A program made the position numbers and the translations under genes. From a virus, in IMG/VR virus record IMGVR_UViG_3300035670_000994, positions 1 through 29,260 of that record: a stretch of DNA of 29,260 bases, one strand, 5' to 3'. How positions within the stretch are numbered: position 1 is the stretch's first letter; every line of letters starts with the position of its first letter. Below the pieces are notes generated by a model, which ran no database searches, had not been told where the DNA came from, and saw only the letters and a program-made list of their open reading frames with translations. Of this stretch, positions 15,261 through 25,140 are shown piece by piece.

Positions 15261-15402
15261 ATATACAAATGAACTATGGCTTAAGAAGCGATATGTTCTA
15301 GATAAGAAAACTCCAGAAGAAATTGCTAGAGAATGTCAGGTTAGTCTTGAGACTATCTATGTTTATTTGGCAAAATTTAATTTAAGGAAATCAAAGCGAT
15401 AA
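15241..15402 (+). CDS. Small helix-turn-helix protein (53 aa)
   Basis: A 53-residue protein between the resolvase and the next gene, starting at ATG 15241. Residues about 8-50 form a helix-turn-helix like the homeodomain-like/sigma-region-4 or small-terminase DNA-binding type: LWLKKRYVLDKKTPEEIARE, the turn CQVS, and the recognition helix LETIYVYLAKF. The basic tail RKSKR ends it. It is upstream of the terminase pair, so it may help recognise phage DNA or regulate the late genes (inference). Its TAA shares a base with the next ATG, supporting real translation. No close named family. Confidence 0.75.
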   Translation: MGKSAKLYTNELWLKKRYVLDKKTPEEIARECQVSLETIYVYLAKFNLRKSKR

Positions 15403-15686
15403 TGAGTAGACGCAAGAAGTCAGTAGTTGCAGAGACCAAGTTTGAGACTCAAGATACCTTTGAGCTAAATGGTTTTGAGATTAGTGCTGGCGATCTAATT
15501 AAAGTCAAGGGTGAATACGGATCTAAGTTTAAGGTACGTGGACTTACGACTAACACAGAGACTGGTGCTCAGTGGGTTGACTGCTTTGAGTTAATTCGTG
15601 GGGTACCATCACAGTTCCGTGCATTTAAGCTAGACCGTGTAAAGCGTATCCCACAAAGAGGAAAGAGGGCTAAGCGTGTCGTTTGA
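15402..15686 (+). CDS. Small basic hypothetical protein before the terminase
   Basis: A 94-residue protein starting at ATG 15402 with AAGGAAA upstream. Both ends are strongly basic (SRRKKS, and RVKRIPQRGKRAKRVV at residues about 78-94). The middle (FELNGFEISAGDLIKVKG, then SKFKVRGLTTN and WVDCFELIRG) looks like a small SH3-type beta barrel. This combination suggests binding to DNA or RNA. It overlaps the small terminase gene by 11 bases, so a packaging accessory role is possible. I do not recognise a characterised family. Confidence 0.72.
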   Translation: MSRRKKSVVAETKFETQDTFELNGFEISAGDLIKVKGEYGSKFKVRGLTTNTETGAQWVDCFELIRGVPSQFRAFKLDRVKRIPQRGKRAKRVV

Positions 15687-16206
15687 AGACCTAACGGTAG
15701 AACACCTAGATCAAGTTAACAAGGTTGTTGAGAAGTATCTAGCTGGAACTCCAGAAACACAGATTTCTAAAGAGCTGTCCATTCCACGACAGAAGGTTGT
15801 TGGATATATCAATGAGTGGCGAGCTATGGCTGCAGACAATGCTGCAATCCGTGCACGTGCAAAAGAGGCACTAGTTGGAGCAGACACACACTACTCAAAG
15901 CTGATTAGCAAGGCATATGAGGTTATTGATGAAGCAACTACAACTGCAAACCTTGGTGCAAAGACCGCAGGTATTAAGCTAGTCATGGATCTAGAGCGTA
16001 CTCGTATTGACATGCTACAGAAGGCTGGACTCCTAGAGAACAAAGAGTTGGCAGAAGAGATGCTTGAGATTGAAAGTAGACAAGAGGTCCTAATTCAAAT
16101 TCTTAAGGACATCGCCTCTGAGCACCCAGAAGTAAGAGACAAGATTATGAAGCGTCTATCAACAATTACTAAACCTGGAGAAACTATTACGATTGTGAGC
16201 CAGTAA
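15676..16206 (+). CDS. Terminase small subunit-like protein
   Basis: A 176-residue protein starting at GTG 15676 with GAGGG upstream. The N-terminal 50 residues carry a helix-turn-helix (LAGTPETQISKELSIPRQKVVGYINEW). They are followed by long charged helices suited to oligomerisation (AAIRARAKEALVGADTHYSK, then TAGIKLVMDLERTRIDMLQ and ELAEEMLEIESRQEV). This layout of a DNA-binding head plus a coiled oligomerisation domain, directly before the large terminase gene with a one-base stop/start overlap, is that of a small terminase. It would select phage DNA and hand it to the motor. The identity is inferred from layout and position rather than from a unique motif. Confidence 0.78.
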   Translation: MSFEDLTVEHLDQVNKVVEKYLAGTPETQISKELSIPRQKVVGYINEWRAMAADNAAIRARAKEALVGADTHYSKLISKAYEVIDEATTTANLGAKTAGIKLVMDLERTRIDMLQKAGLLENKELAEEMLEIESRQEVLIQILKDIASEHPEVRDKIMKRLSTITKPGETITIVSQ

Positions 16207-17984
16207 TGTTTGATGACTTTTTAGATGCCTTAAAATCAGATGTGTTTGCTGAGATTCCAGTAGACGCACGCACTTTCGTTGAGGGTGAGGATTATCTTGG
16301 TCAGCCACCACTATCAGATGTTCAGTATGACATCGTAGAGGCTATGAGTCAGATCTACAAAGAAGAAGACCTGATTGATATTCTTGGTGCAGAAGAAGGT
16401 AAAAGGTATTTTAAAAAGTATACAAAGAACGAGGTAATCCTCCAGTTAGGAAAAGGTAGTGGTAAGGACTTTACATCAACTGTGGCATGTAGCTACATTG
16501 TATATAAACTACTATGCCTTAAGGATCCTGCTCGCTACTTTGGCAAGCCTAGTGGTGACGCCATTGATATCATTAACGTTGCGATTAACGCACAGCAGGC
16601 AAAAAACGTTTTCTTTAAGGGCTTTAAAACTAAGATTGAGAAGTCTCCCTGGTTTGCTGGAAAGTTTTACGCCAAGGCAGAATCAATTGAATTTGACAAG
16701 TCTATCACTGTTTACTCAGGACACTCTGAGCGAGAGTCACACGAGGGTCTTAACCTTATACTCGCCGTTCTTGATGAGATCTCTGGTTTTGCTACAGAAA
16801 TTGGTACAGGAAACGATCAGGGTAAGACAGCTGATAACATCTACAAAGCATTCCGTGCATCCGTAGACTCTCGTTTCCCAGACTTGGGCAAGGTAGCCCT
16901 GCTATCCTTCCCACGTTTCCCAGGAGACTTTATCTCTACAAGATATGATGCTGTCATTGCAGACAAAGATGTTATTACAAAGAATCATAAGTTTATTATG
17001 AATCCAGATCTTCCAGAAGATGCAGAGGGTAACAGTCTAGAGATTAGCTGGGATGAGGATACGATTCTAAACTATAAGTATCCAGGAGTATTTGCACTAA
17101 AGCGTCCTACCTGGGTGGTTAACCCTACTCGCAAGATTGATGACTTTAAGCTTGCATTCTTTACAGACATGGGAGATGCTATGCAGCGTTTTGCCTGTAT
17201 CCCAACGTTTGCATCTGACGCATTCTTTAAGCAGCGTGATAAGGTTCGTAATGCCATGACAATCAGAAATCCTCTAGATCAGTTTAGGAGATTTGAAGAA
17301 ACATTTACACCAGACCCAGAAAAGATTTACTATGTGCATGCTGACCTTGCACAGAAGCACGACAAGTGTGCTGTTGCAATTGCCCACGTTGAGAAATGGG
17401 TTAACATTCAGGTCGTAAAAGACTATGAGCAGATTGCACCTATTGTTGTGGTAGATGCTGTAGCTTGGTGGGAGCCAAGAATTGAGGGACCAGTAGACCT
17501 GTCAGAAGTTAAGCAATGGATACAAAACCTTAGACGTATTGGGTTCAATATTGGAAAGGTGTCGTTTGACCGTTGGCAATCATTTGATATTCAAAATGAG
17601 CTTCAGGCAATTGGCATGAGAACTGAGACGGTATCTGTAGCTAAGAAGCACTATGAAGATATGGCTATGCTAATCTATGAAGAGCGTCTAGTTATGCCAG
17701 CTATTGAGCTGCTGTTTGAAGAGCTTACAGAGCTAAAGATTATTAAGGAAAACAAGGTTGACCACCCACGTAAGAAGTCTAAGGACTTGGCAGATGCTGT
17801 TTGTGGTGCAATCTATGGTTCTATTGCAAACACTCCACGTAATCTAAATCAAGAGGTAGAGATCCATACGTTTAGGGATAGGCCAAAAACCCAGATTGAC
17901 GAGATGCCCAAAAACGTGATACAATATAACCCAAGCCAACGCAAAGACCTAGAGGATTTCGTGGCACAGTTTGATGTAATTTAA
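16206..17984 (+). CDS. terL: Terminase large subunit (packaging ATPase-nuclease)
   Basis: A 592-residue packaging motor. The ATPase domain has a P-loop-like LGKGSGKDF (residues 81-89; Asp follows the Lys where Thr or Ser is usual) and Walker B LILAVLDEIS (about 183-192, with the acidic pair DE). The C-terminal RNase H-type nuclease shows VHADLAQKHDKCAVAIA (about 374-390), SFDRWQSFDIQ (mid) and KDLADAVCGAIYG near residue 526-538, matching the three acidic positions that cut concatemeric DNA. Length is normal. The stop/start overlap with the small subunit is one base (TAATG). It is followed by nrdI after a short gap carrying AAGGAG. Confidence 0.92.
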   Translation: MFDDFLDALKSDVFAEIPVDARTFVEGEDYLGQPPLSDVQYDIVEAMSQIYKEEDLIDILGAEEGKRYFKKYTKNEVILQLGKGSGKDFTSTVACSYIVYKLLCLKDPARYFGKPSGDAIDIINVAINAQQAKNVFFKGFKTKIEKSPWFAGKFYAKAESIEFDKSITVYSGHSERESHEGLNLILAVLDEISGFATEIGTGNDQGKTADNIYKAFRASVDSRFPDLGKVALLSFPRFPGDFISTRYDAVIADKDVITKNHKFIMNPDLPEDAEGNSLEISWDEDTILNYKYPGVFALKRPTWVVNPTRKIDDFKLAFFTDMGDAMQRFACIPTFASDAFFKQRDKVRNAMTIRNPLDQFRRFEETFTPDPEKIYYVHADLAQKHDKCAVAIAHVEKWVNIQVVKDYEQIAPIVVVDAVAWWEPRIEGPVDLSEVKQWIQNLRRIGFNIGKVSFDRWQSFDIQNELQAIGMRTETVSVAKKHYEDMAMLIYEERLVMPAIELLFEELTELKIIKENKVDHPRKKSKDLADAVCGAIYGSIANTPRNLNQEVEIHTFRDRPKTQIDEMPKNVIQYNPSQRKDLEDFVAQFDVI

Positions 17985-17993
17985 GGAGTGAGA

Positions 17994-18390
17994 GTGGTTC
18001 CCATTACTCTCGTATACTTCTCAAATTATTCAGAAAACACTAAGCGTTTTGTGGAGAAGCTAACCAATGCAGGAGTTCGTATTCCAATTAGGCCTAGCGA
18101 TGCTAGGAACCTCACTATGGATCGTGAGTATGTACTCGTTGTACCAACTTATGGTGGTGGCAGTGAATCGCCTGCTATTCCAAAACCAGTAAAGATTTTT
18201 TTAAACAACCCTGCCAATAGGGAGTTGTTGCGTGGTGTCATTGGCACTGGCAATACAAATTTTGGCGAACATTATTGTAAGGCTGCAGATATGATTTCTG
18301 CTAAAACTGGCGTACCTATTATTGCCAGGGTAGAGATCATGGGGACACCATACGATGTAGAGCTAGTAAAGAATAGGTTGGAGATATTAT

Positions 18391-18401
<11 letters not shown>
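17994..18401 (+). CDS. nrdI: NrdI flavodoxin-like protein of class Ib ribonucleotide reductase
   Basis: About 135 residues. The GTG at 17994 is preferred over the in-frame GTG at 17988 because AAGGAG ends at 17988, giving a normal 5-base gap to 17994 and none to the other. The flavodoxin fold is recognisable from the N-terminal strand and loop [20 protein letters not shown], which binds FMN phosphate. [24 protein letters not shown] and the C-terminal helix follow. NrdI supplies the oxidant that assembles the dimanganese-tyrosyl radical in NrdF. Gene order nrdI-nrdE-nrdF with overlaps of 11-13 bases is typical of Gram-positive hosts and their phages. Confidence 0.9.
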
Positions 18402-21452
<3,051 letters not shown>

Positions 21453-21461
21453 TAAATCTGT

Positions 21462-21467
21462 TATAAT
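21462..21467 (+). promoter_or_regulatory. Putative -10 promoter of the secreted-protein gene
   Basis: TATAAT in TTATAATAT lies 9 bases after the nrdF stop. The predicted start is near 21474, giving a leader of about 24 bases before GTG 21498. No clear -35. The leader can fold into the hairpin listed at 21473-21492. Confidence 0.45.
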
Positions 21468-21472
21468 ATAAG

Positions 21473-21492
21473 TGTTGGATAACCCCCCAACA
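21473..21492 (+). other. Hairpin at the 5' end of the leader
   Basis: TGTTGG (21473-21478) and CCAACA (21487-21492) form a perfect 6-bp stem with an 8-base loop, ATAACCCC. It begins at the predicted transcription start and stops just before the GGAG used by the next gene, with no T-run, so it is not a terminator. A stabilising or translation-controlling leader structure is likely (inference). Confidence 0.45.
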
Positions 21493-21497
21493 TTGGA

Positions 21498-23690
21498 GTG
21501 ATTAGCATTAAAGTAGGAAGGATTTTTCTAGCTTCTATTTTAGCGTTTGGTTCGCTATTTTGGGCTACGCCAGCTGAAGCGTCAGAGATGACATTGGCAG
21601 AAGCACAGGCAGCCCTAGAGCTAGCACAGCAAGAAGTTATTGATGCCCAGGAGGCACTATCTAGTGCGTCTGCTGCAGTTGAGGCATCTAGTGTAAGCAC
21701 AACTATTACTGAATACTTTACTGGACCTGCAATCAATACCACTATTGACTTTTTAGTAAATGGATCTACTCCCATTAGCACTGGTACTGACCCCAGAATT
21801 CAAAACTACAACTACTCTCCAAACGCAACTGGAGGAGTTATCTACATAGGTGGCACCTCACAGCCACTACAGATTAAGCCACCTTCGCCAGCAACCAGTT
21901 TCTCGTTTTATTCAGCTGCCAAGAATGGTAATGAAAATATAGATATTACGTTTACTGACGGAACTACTGCAATTTTAGTAAATCCTAATGGTGTTGGAAA
22001 CGCTGACTGTCCAAACTATGAGTGTTTCATTTCCTACAACGCACCTGAAGGAAAGTCTATTCAATACATTACTATTACCAGCAACGTAGGAGACATCTGG
22101 CTTTTAGATGAAATGACTTTTAACACGATGGATGTAGATCCAGAATTAGTGCAAGCACTAGCTGACGCACAAGCACGCTATGATCTGGCGGTATCAGAGG
22201 TAGCTAGACTACAACAATTAGTAATAGACCTAACCCCATTCCTAAATACACCAACAAATCTTCAGGTAACACTTACAGACACAGGAGTTGATCTTACATG
22301 GGATGCTCCAGTACTACACACTTCTGGTCTTGAAGTAGAGCGTTATGCAATTATGTGGAGTACGACTAACTGGCAGGAGAATGGATGGGCATGGTCGCAT
22401 GACCAAGAAGCAATAACTATTCCATTAAACATTCTAGATGACACTGGAATACTTGGCAATGAATTTCAATTTGCTATTAGGGCAGACAACGATACAGAGA
22501 TGGTATATTCCAACTGGTCAAACGTTGTTTCTCTTGTAATAGATGCACCAGAACCACCTGCAGAACCAGATTGGTGGCAGGTACAGTGGTACGAAGGACA
22601 GGAAGTAAACATCTCTATTACGGATGAAGGTCTAGTGTTTACAAGCGTAACTGCTTGGTATGGATCTCCAACAGACGATAACTGCGGTGCTTATGTTACA
22701 GAAATATTAACAGAGATTGTCGTTGGAAACAATGCAGCATCATGGACTGCAGATAATGGATTGTTTGGTGACCCTTGCCCAGGTGTTGTAAAGGTATTGA
22801 GGTTTGCTGCTACTGTTGGTCAATCTGCTGTTGAGCCATCTCCTGAGCTGTCACCTTCAGTGACACCAGAACCACAACCAACTCCAGAGCCAACACCAGA
22901 ACCAAGCCCAGAACCCACACCTGAGCCTACCCCAGAACCCCAACCAGTGCCTGTACAGCCATCAGAACCAGAACCTGTAGTCCCAGTGCAGCCAGAGCCA
23001 TCAGTGGAACCAGAGCCAGTAGTTTCAGAAACGCCTTCACCAGAGCCTACCCCTTCTCCTTCAGAGACAGAAGAGCCAGTAGTGCAAGAGACCACGACCC
23101 CCACACCAACACCGTCACCAACGGCAACCCCCACTCCAACTGCAACAGCGACCCCCACGCCGTCTGTGACACCGTCACCTGTGCAGACGTCTCCTGTCCC
23201 CACGCCATCTCCAACTCTAACACCTGAACCAACTCCTTCTGTAGAACCAGAACCAATTATACCAAACGATATAGAAGAAGCTGTTTCAGAATTGTTAAAT
23301 GTTGATGTCGCTGAGATTACTCCTGAACAAGGCGAGGCACTTAAAGAATTAGCCCATGAAACATTTGAAACTGCAGAGCCAGGATCAGAGGAATACGAAT
23401 TGGCACTAGAGGCACTAGCATTAGCTGCAGAAGCAGACGATGTTGAACTACCAGAAGAGCTAGCAGCTATCCCATTGCTTGGTGATGTTGCAGGTGCAGC
23501 TCTAGAAGTATTTAATAGTGTAGGAAATATTGGTGCAGACATGGCTCCTGAAACCCGTGAAAAGGCTGAGAAGACTGTTATTGCATCTGTTATTGCTGCT
23601 CAGGCAGCGATTGGAGCAGTAGCAGCTGCCACATCTGCTGCAACATCTGCTGCATCTACCGCTTCAAGCGGTTCATCTAGGAGGATATAA
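21498..23690 (+). CDS. Secreted multidomain surface protein with FN3 and Pro-rich stalk
   Basis: A 730-residue protein from GTG 21498. Residues 1-28 are a signal peptide ending ATPAEA. In order: an Ala/Glu coiled coil (about 31-63), a beta-sandwich domain with GKSIQYITITSNVGDIW resembling a carbohydrate-binding jelly roll (about 70-208), a second coiled coil (about 213-245), a fibronectin III domain (about 247-350), a small domain with two Cys (about 360-440), a Pro/Glu/Thr/Ser-rich stalk (about 446-589), an acidic helical part, and a C-terminal Ala/Val hydrophobic stretch ending SSRRI (about 689-730) that could anchor in the membrane. This looks like a host-type adhesin or envelope protein. 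Possible roles are superinfection exclusion, surface remodelling or a virion decoration; none is proven. Confidence 0.75.
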   Translation: MISIKVGRIFLASILAFGSLFWATPAEASEMTLAEAQAALELAQQEVIDAQEALSSASAAVEASSVSTTITEYFTGPAINTTIDFLVNGSTPISTGTDPRIQNYNYSPNATGGVIYIGGTSQPLQIKPPSPATSFSFYSAAKNGNENIDITFTDGTTAILVNPNGVGNADCPNYECFISYNAPEGKSIQYITITSNVGDIWLLDEMTFNTMDVDPELVQALADAQARYDLAVSEVARLQQLVIDLTPFLNTPTNLQVTLTDTGVDLTWDAPVLHTSGLEVERYAIMWSTTNWQENGWAWSHDQEAITIPLNILDDTGILGNEFQFAIRADNDTEMVYSNWSNVVSLVIDAPEPPAEPDWWQVQWYEGQEVNISITDEGLVFTSVTAWYGSPTDDNCGAYVTEILTEIVVGNNAASWTADNGLFGDPCPGVVKVLRFAATVGQSAVEPSPELSPSVTPEPQPTPEPTPEPSPEPTPEPTPEPQPVPVQPSEPEPVVPVQPEPSVEPEPVVSETPSPEPTPSPSETEEPVVQETTTPTPTPSPTATPTPTATATPTPSVTPSPVQTSPVPTPSPTLTPEPTPSVEPEPIIPNDIEEAVSELLNVDVAEITPEQGEALKELAHETFETAEPGSEEYELALEALALAAEADDVELPEELAAIPLLGDVAGAALEVFNSVGNIGADMAPETREKAEKTVIASVIAAQAAIGAVAAATSAATSAASTASSGSSRRI
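22836..23262 (+). repeat. Pro-Glu/Pro-Thr low-complexity coding repeat
   Basis: About 143 codons of imperfect PEPTPEP-, PEPVV- and TPTPSPT-type units encode the stalk of the secreted protein. The codon-level repeat is degenerate, unlike a recent microsatellite. Such segments span cell wall layers in Gram-positive surface proteins. Confidence 0.8.
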
Positions 23691-23864
23691 ATGAAGAAAT
23701 TCTTAAAAGACATGCTAGAACAGGCATGGACTCTTCTAGGTATGTTTGTGGCCTGGGTAGTACTAGAGGGAGATTCCAAAACAATAGTTGGTTATTGTAT
23801 TGTTGGTACCCTTGGTCTATGGGCTGTTACATACCCATTAAGAAACAATGAAAGTGAGGAATAA
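23691..23864 (+). CDS. Small two-helix membrane protein, holin-like (57 aa)
   Basis: A 57-residue protein starting at ATG 23691, behind the strong site AGGAGG, one base after the previous stop. Two hydrophobic segments (about residues 13-27, WTLLGMFVAWVVLEG, and about 31-48, TIVGYCIVGTLGLWAVTY) are joined by a short charged turn. The N-terminus is basic and the C-terminus acidic (RNNESEE). This is the layout of small class II holins or antiholins. It lies right before a second holin-like protein, so the two may form a holin/antiholin pair that times lysis. No sequence motif proves it. Confidence 0.72.
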   Translation: MKKFLKDMLEQAWTLLGMFVAWVVLEGDSKTIVGYCIVGTLGLWAVTYPLRNNESEE

Positions 23865-23865
23865 A

Positions 23866-24135
23866 ATGGAAGAAGACTACGGAGTAGACGGTGGCTGGGC
23901 TACACTAAAGAACGTCATTATGAGGATTGTTGCTGTGTTTGCAGCTTCTGGTCTTGGTGTTCTTGGTGCAGGAGCTGTCGTTGGCATTGACATGCTGTCT
24001 GCTGTTTTTATGGCAGGTATTCTTGGTGTTGCAACCGTTGTTGAGAAGTTGGCACGTGCCTTCCTTGACGATGGCAAGCTAACCATGGATGAGATCAACT
24101 CTGCCTTTTCTAAGGTAGACAAAAATCAGGAATAA
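23866..24135 (+). CDS. Holin-like membrane protein
   Basis: About 89 residues from ATG 23866, one base after the previous stop codon and preceded by GTGAGGAA; an in-frame ATG at 23848 would overlap the previous gene and lacks this site. Two hydrophobic, Gly/Ala-rich segments (about residues 18-40 and 43-60) are followed by a cytoplasmic tail with an EF-hand-like pattern, DDGKLTMDEINSAF (residues 68-81), also seen at the end of many actinophage holins. It would oligomerise in the membrane and release an endolysin. No endolysin gene is recognisable in this window, so that partner must lie elsewhere. Confidence 0.75.
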   Translation: MEEDYGVDGGWATLKNVIMRIVAVFAASGLGVLGAGAVVGIDMLSAVFMAGILGVATVVEKLARAFLDDGKLTMDEINSAFSKVDKNQE

Positions 24136-24150
24136 AGTTTAGTCAACCCC

Positions 24151-24179
24151 TTAACATACCCTCTCAGATAGTGTATAAT
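24151..24179 (+). promoter_or_regulatory. Sigma70-type promoter TTAACA-17-TATAAT
   Basis: TTAACA (5/6 to consensus, 24151-24156) and a perfect TATAAT (24174-24179) are 17 bases apart. The start is predicted near 24186, about 30 bases before ATG 24218. The promoter spans the left arm and loop of a terminator-like hairpin, so transcripts made here contain only the right arm. Confidence 0.65.
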
Positions 24180-24204
24180 ATTTGGGAGGGTATTTCCTTT
24201 TTTT
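24156..24204 (+). terminator. Rho-independent-type terminator after the holin genes
   Basis: ATACCCTC (24156-24163) pairs perfectly with GAGGGTAT (24186-24193), giving an 8-bp GC-containing stem with a 22-base loop, followed by TTCC and a run of seven T. It would end transcripts from the secreted-protein and holin genes. The large loop holds the -10 of the next promoter. Confidence 0.65.
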
Positions 24205-24217
24205 AGAAAGAGAGATT

Positions 24218-24931
24218 ATGTTTCCACCAGAATGGGACTTTGACAGAAATAAAAAGCCACAAAAGTTTTTTGAAAGATATTTAGATAATGATCTTTCATA
24301 TGTTAGCGAAAGACTGAAGCTTGAATACGAGCGTATTGCTAATCTAGATATGTGGGGAATTCAACCACACGATAATGACAAGGACATCTTTACATACTCT
24401 AAGTCTTTGTCAACTCAGAAGTCAAGAGAGTATAATGCTTTCCAAATGTACTATCCATTTATGCATGAGTTGCTGTCTGCTGTAGCTGATATGACCAGAG
24501 AAGCCTGTGACTACTACGAGATTGATTATAACTCAGAGCAGTGGATGGTGCAGTCTTGGTTTAATATTAACAGTAGGGAAAAGGGTGCAAAGCTAGAATG
24601 GCATGACCACCTTGATCCAAACATGAAGGTACCAGCATTCCACGGATACTACTCTGTAAATGCTGAGCCGTCTACAACTCACTATGATGTGAATGGCGAG
24701 CAAAAGGTAAACGTCAACAAGAATAATCGTGCAGTTCTATCTATGGTTGGATTCCAGCATGCTATGGGTCCATGGGACTGGGATGGTGAAAGAATTACCA
24801 TTGCTTATGATGTGATTCCATTAAAGATTATTACTCAAGAAGCGTTTCTAAGTGCAAACATGGAACCTCATGAGAGATTCTGGGAGCAGCATTACTTCCC
24901 ACTACCAAAGATTTATGACAAAACTTGGTAG
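24218..24931 (+). CDS. 2OG-Fe(II) oxygenase-family protein C
   Basis: A 237-residue protein from ATG 24218, with AGAAAGAGAG upstream; an in-frame TTG at 24182 lies in the terminator and is rejected. The iron triad fits His131-Leu-Asp133 (WHDHLDPN) and His181 (FQHAMGPW), with Arg192 (ERITIAYDV) to bind 2-oxoglutarate. The Trp-Phe-Asn run MVQSWFNI and the turn HGYYSVNAE complete a pattern known from phage 2OG oxygenases. It is not obviously related to proteins A and B apart from the fold: there is no HWRPKR motif, and this protein is longer before the HxD. Probable targets are proteins or small metabolites. It has its own promoter just upstream. Confidence 0.75.
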   Translation: MFPPEWDFDRNKKPQKFFERYLDNDLSYVSERLKLEYERIANLDMWGIQPHDNDKDIFTYSKSLSTQKSREYNAFQMYYPFMHELLSAVADMTREACDYYEIDYNSEQWMVQSWFNINSREKGAKLEWHDHLDPNMKVPAFHGYYSVNAEPSTTHYDVNGEQKVNVNKNNRAVLSMVGFQHAMGPWDWDGERITIAYDVIPLKIITQEAFLSANMEPHERFWEQHYFPLPKIYDKTW

Positions 24932-24960
24932 TTGACAACCAGTAGTTTTTACTTTATACT
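24932..24960 (+). promoter_or_regulatory. Strong sigma70-type promoter TTGACA-17-TATACT
   Basis: A perfect -35, TTGACA (24932-24937), directly after the oxygenase stop, 17 bases, then TATACT (24955-24960). The A of the ATG at 24967 is 7 bases past the hexamer, so the transcript should be leaderless. It is one of the two best promoters in the window. Confidence 0.75.
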
Positions 24961-24966
24961 ATATTC

Positions 24967-25140
24967 ATGGAAAATACTGAATTTATTGACTGGCTAGCTC
25001 AGGGCATTGAAAAGGGCTGGGTAACTAGGCCATTTTGCAATACGCATGATGGTGACCCATATATGACAGATGAAGAAGAACAAGAGTGGGAAGACGGTGG
25101 AGATCCATGCATGCACGTAGTAAAGCTTTTGCAGTACTAG
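24967..25140 (+). CDS. Small acidic conserved-type protein (57 aa)
   Basis: A 57-residue, very acidic protein starting at ATG 24967 straight after a strong promoter, with no Shine-Dalgarno sequence, as expected for a leaderless start. Its core is GWVTRPFCNTHDGDPYMTDEE followed by WEDGGDPCMHVV; Cys24, His27, Cys48 and His50 could bind a metal. Small proteins with this PFCNTHDGDPY pattern occur in many actinophages, so the coding call is good although the role is unknown. Strong expression early in infection is likely. Its end overlaps the next gene by 34 bases in another frame. Confidence 0.78.
   Translation: MENTEFIDWLAQGIEKGWVTRPFCNTHDGDPYMTDEEEQEWEDGGDPCMHVVKLLQY

Noticed and set aside
16459-16866. 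135-codon + strand frame inside the large terminase gene
   Set aside because: Shadow of a clearly functional terminase in another frame, with no protein-like pattern.
22820-23542. 240-codon minus-strand open frame rich in Gly, Ser and Val
   Set aside because: It is the mirror image of the Pro/Glu/Thr repeat on the + strand; low complexity keeps the reverse frame open. No start signal.
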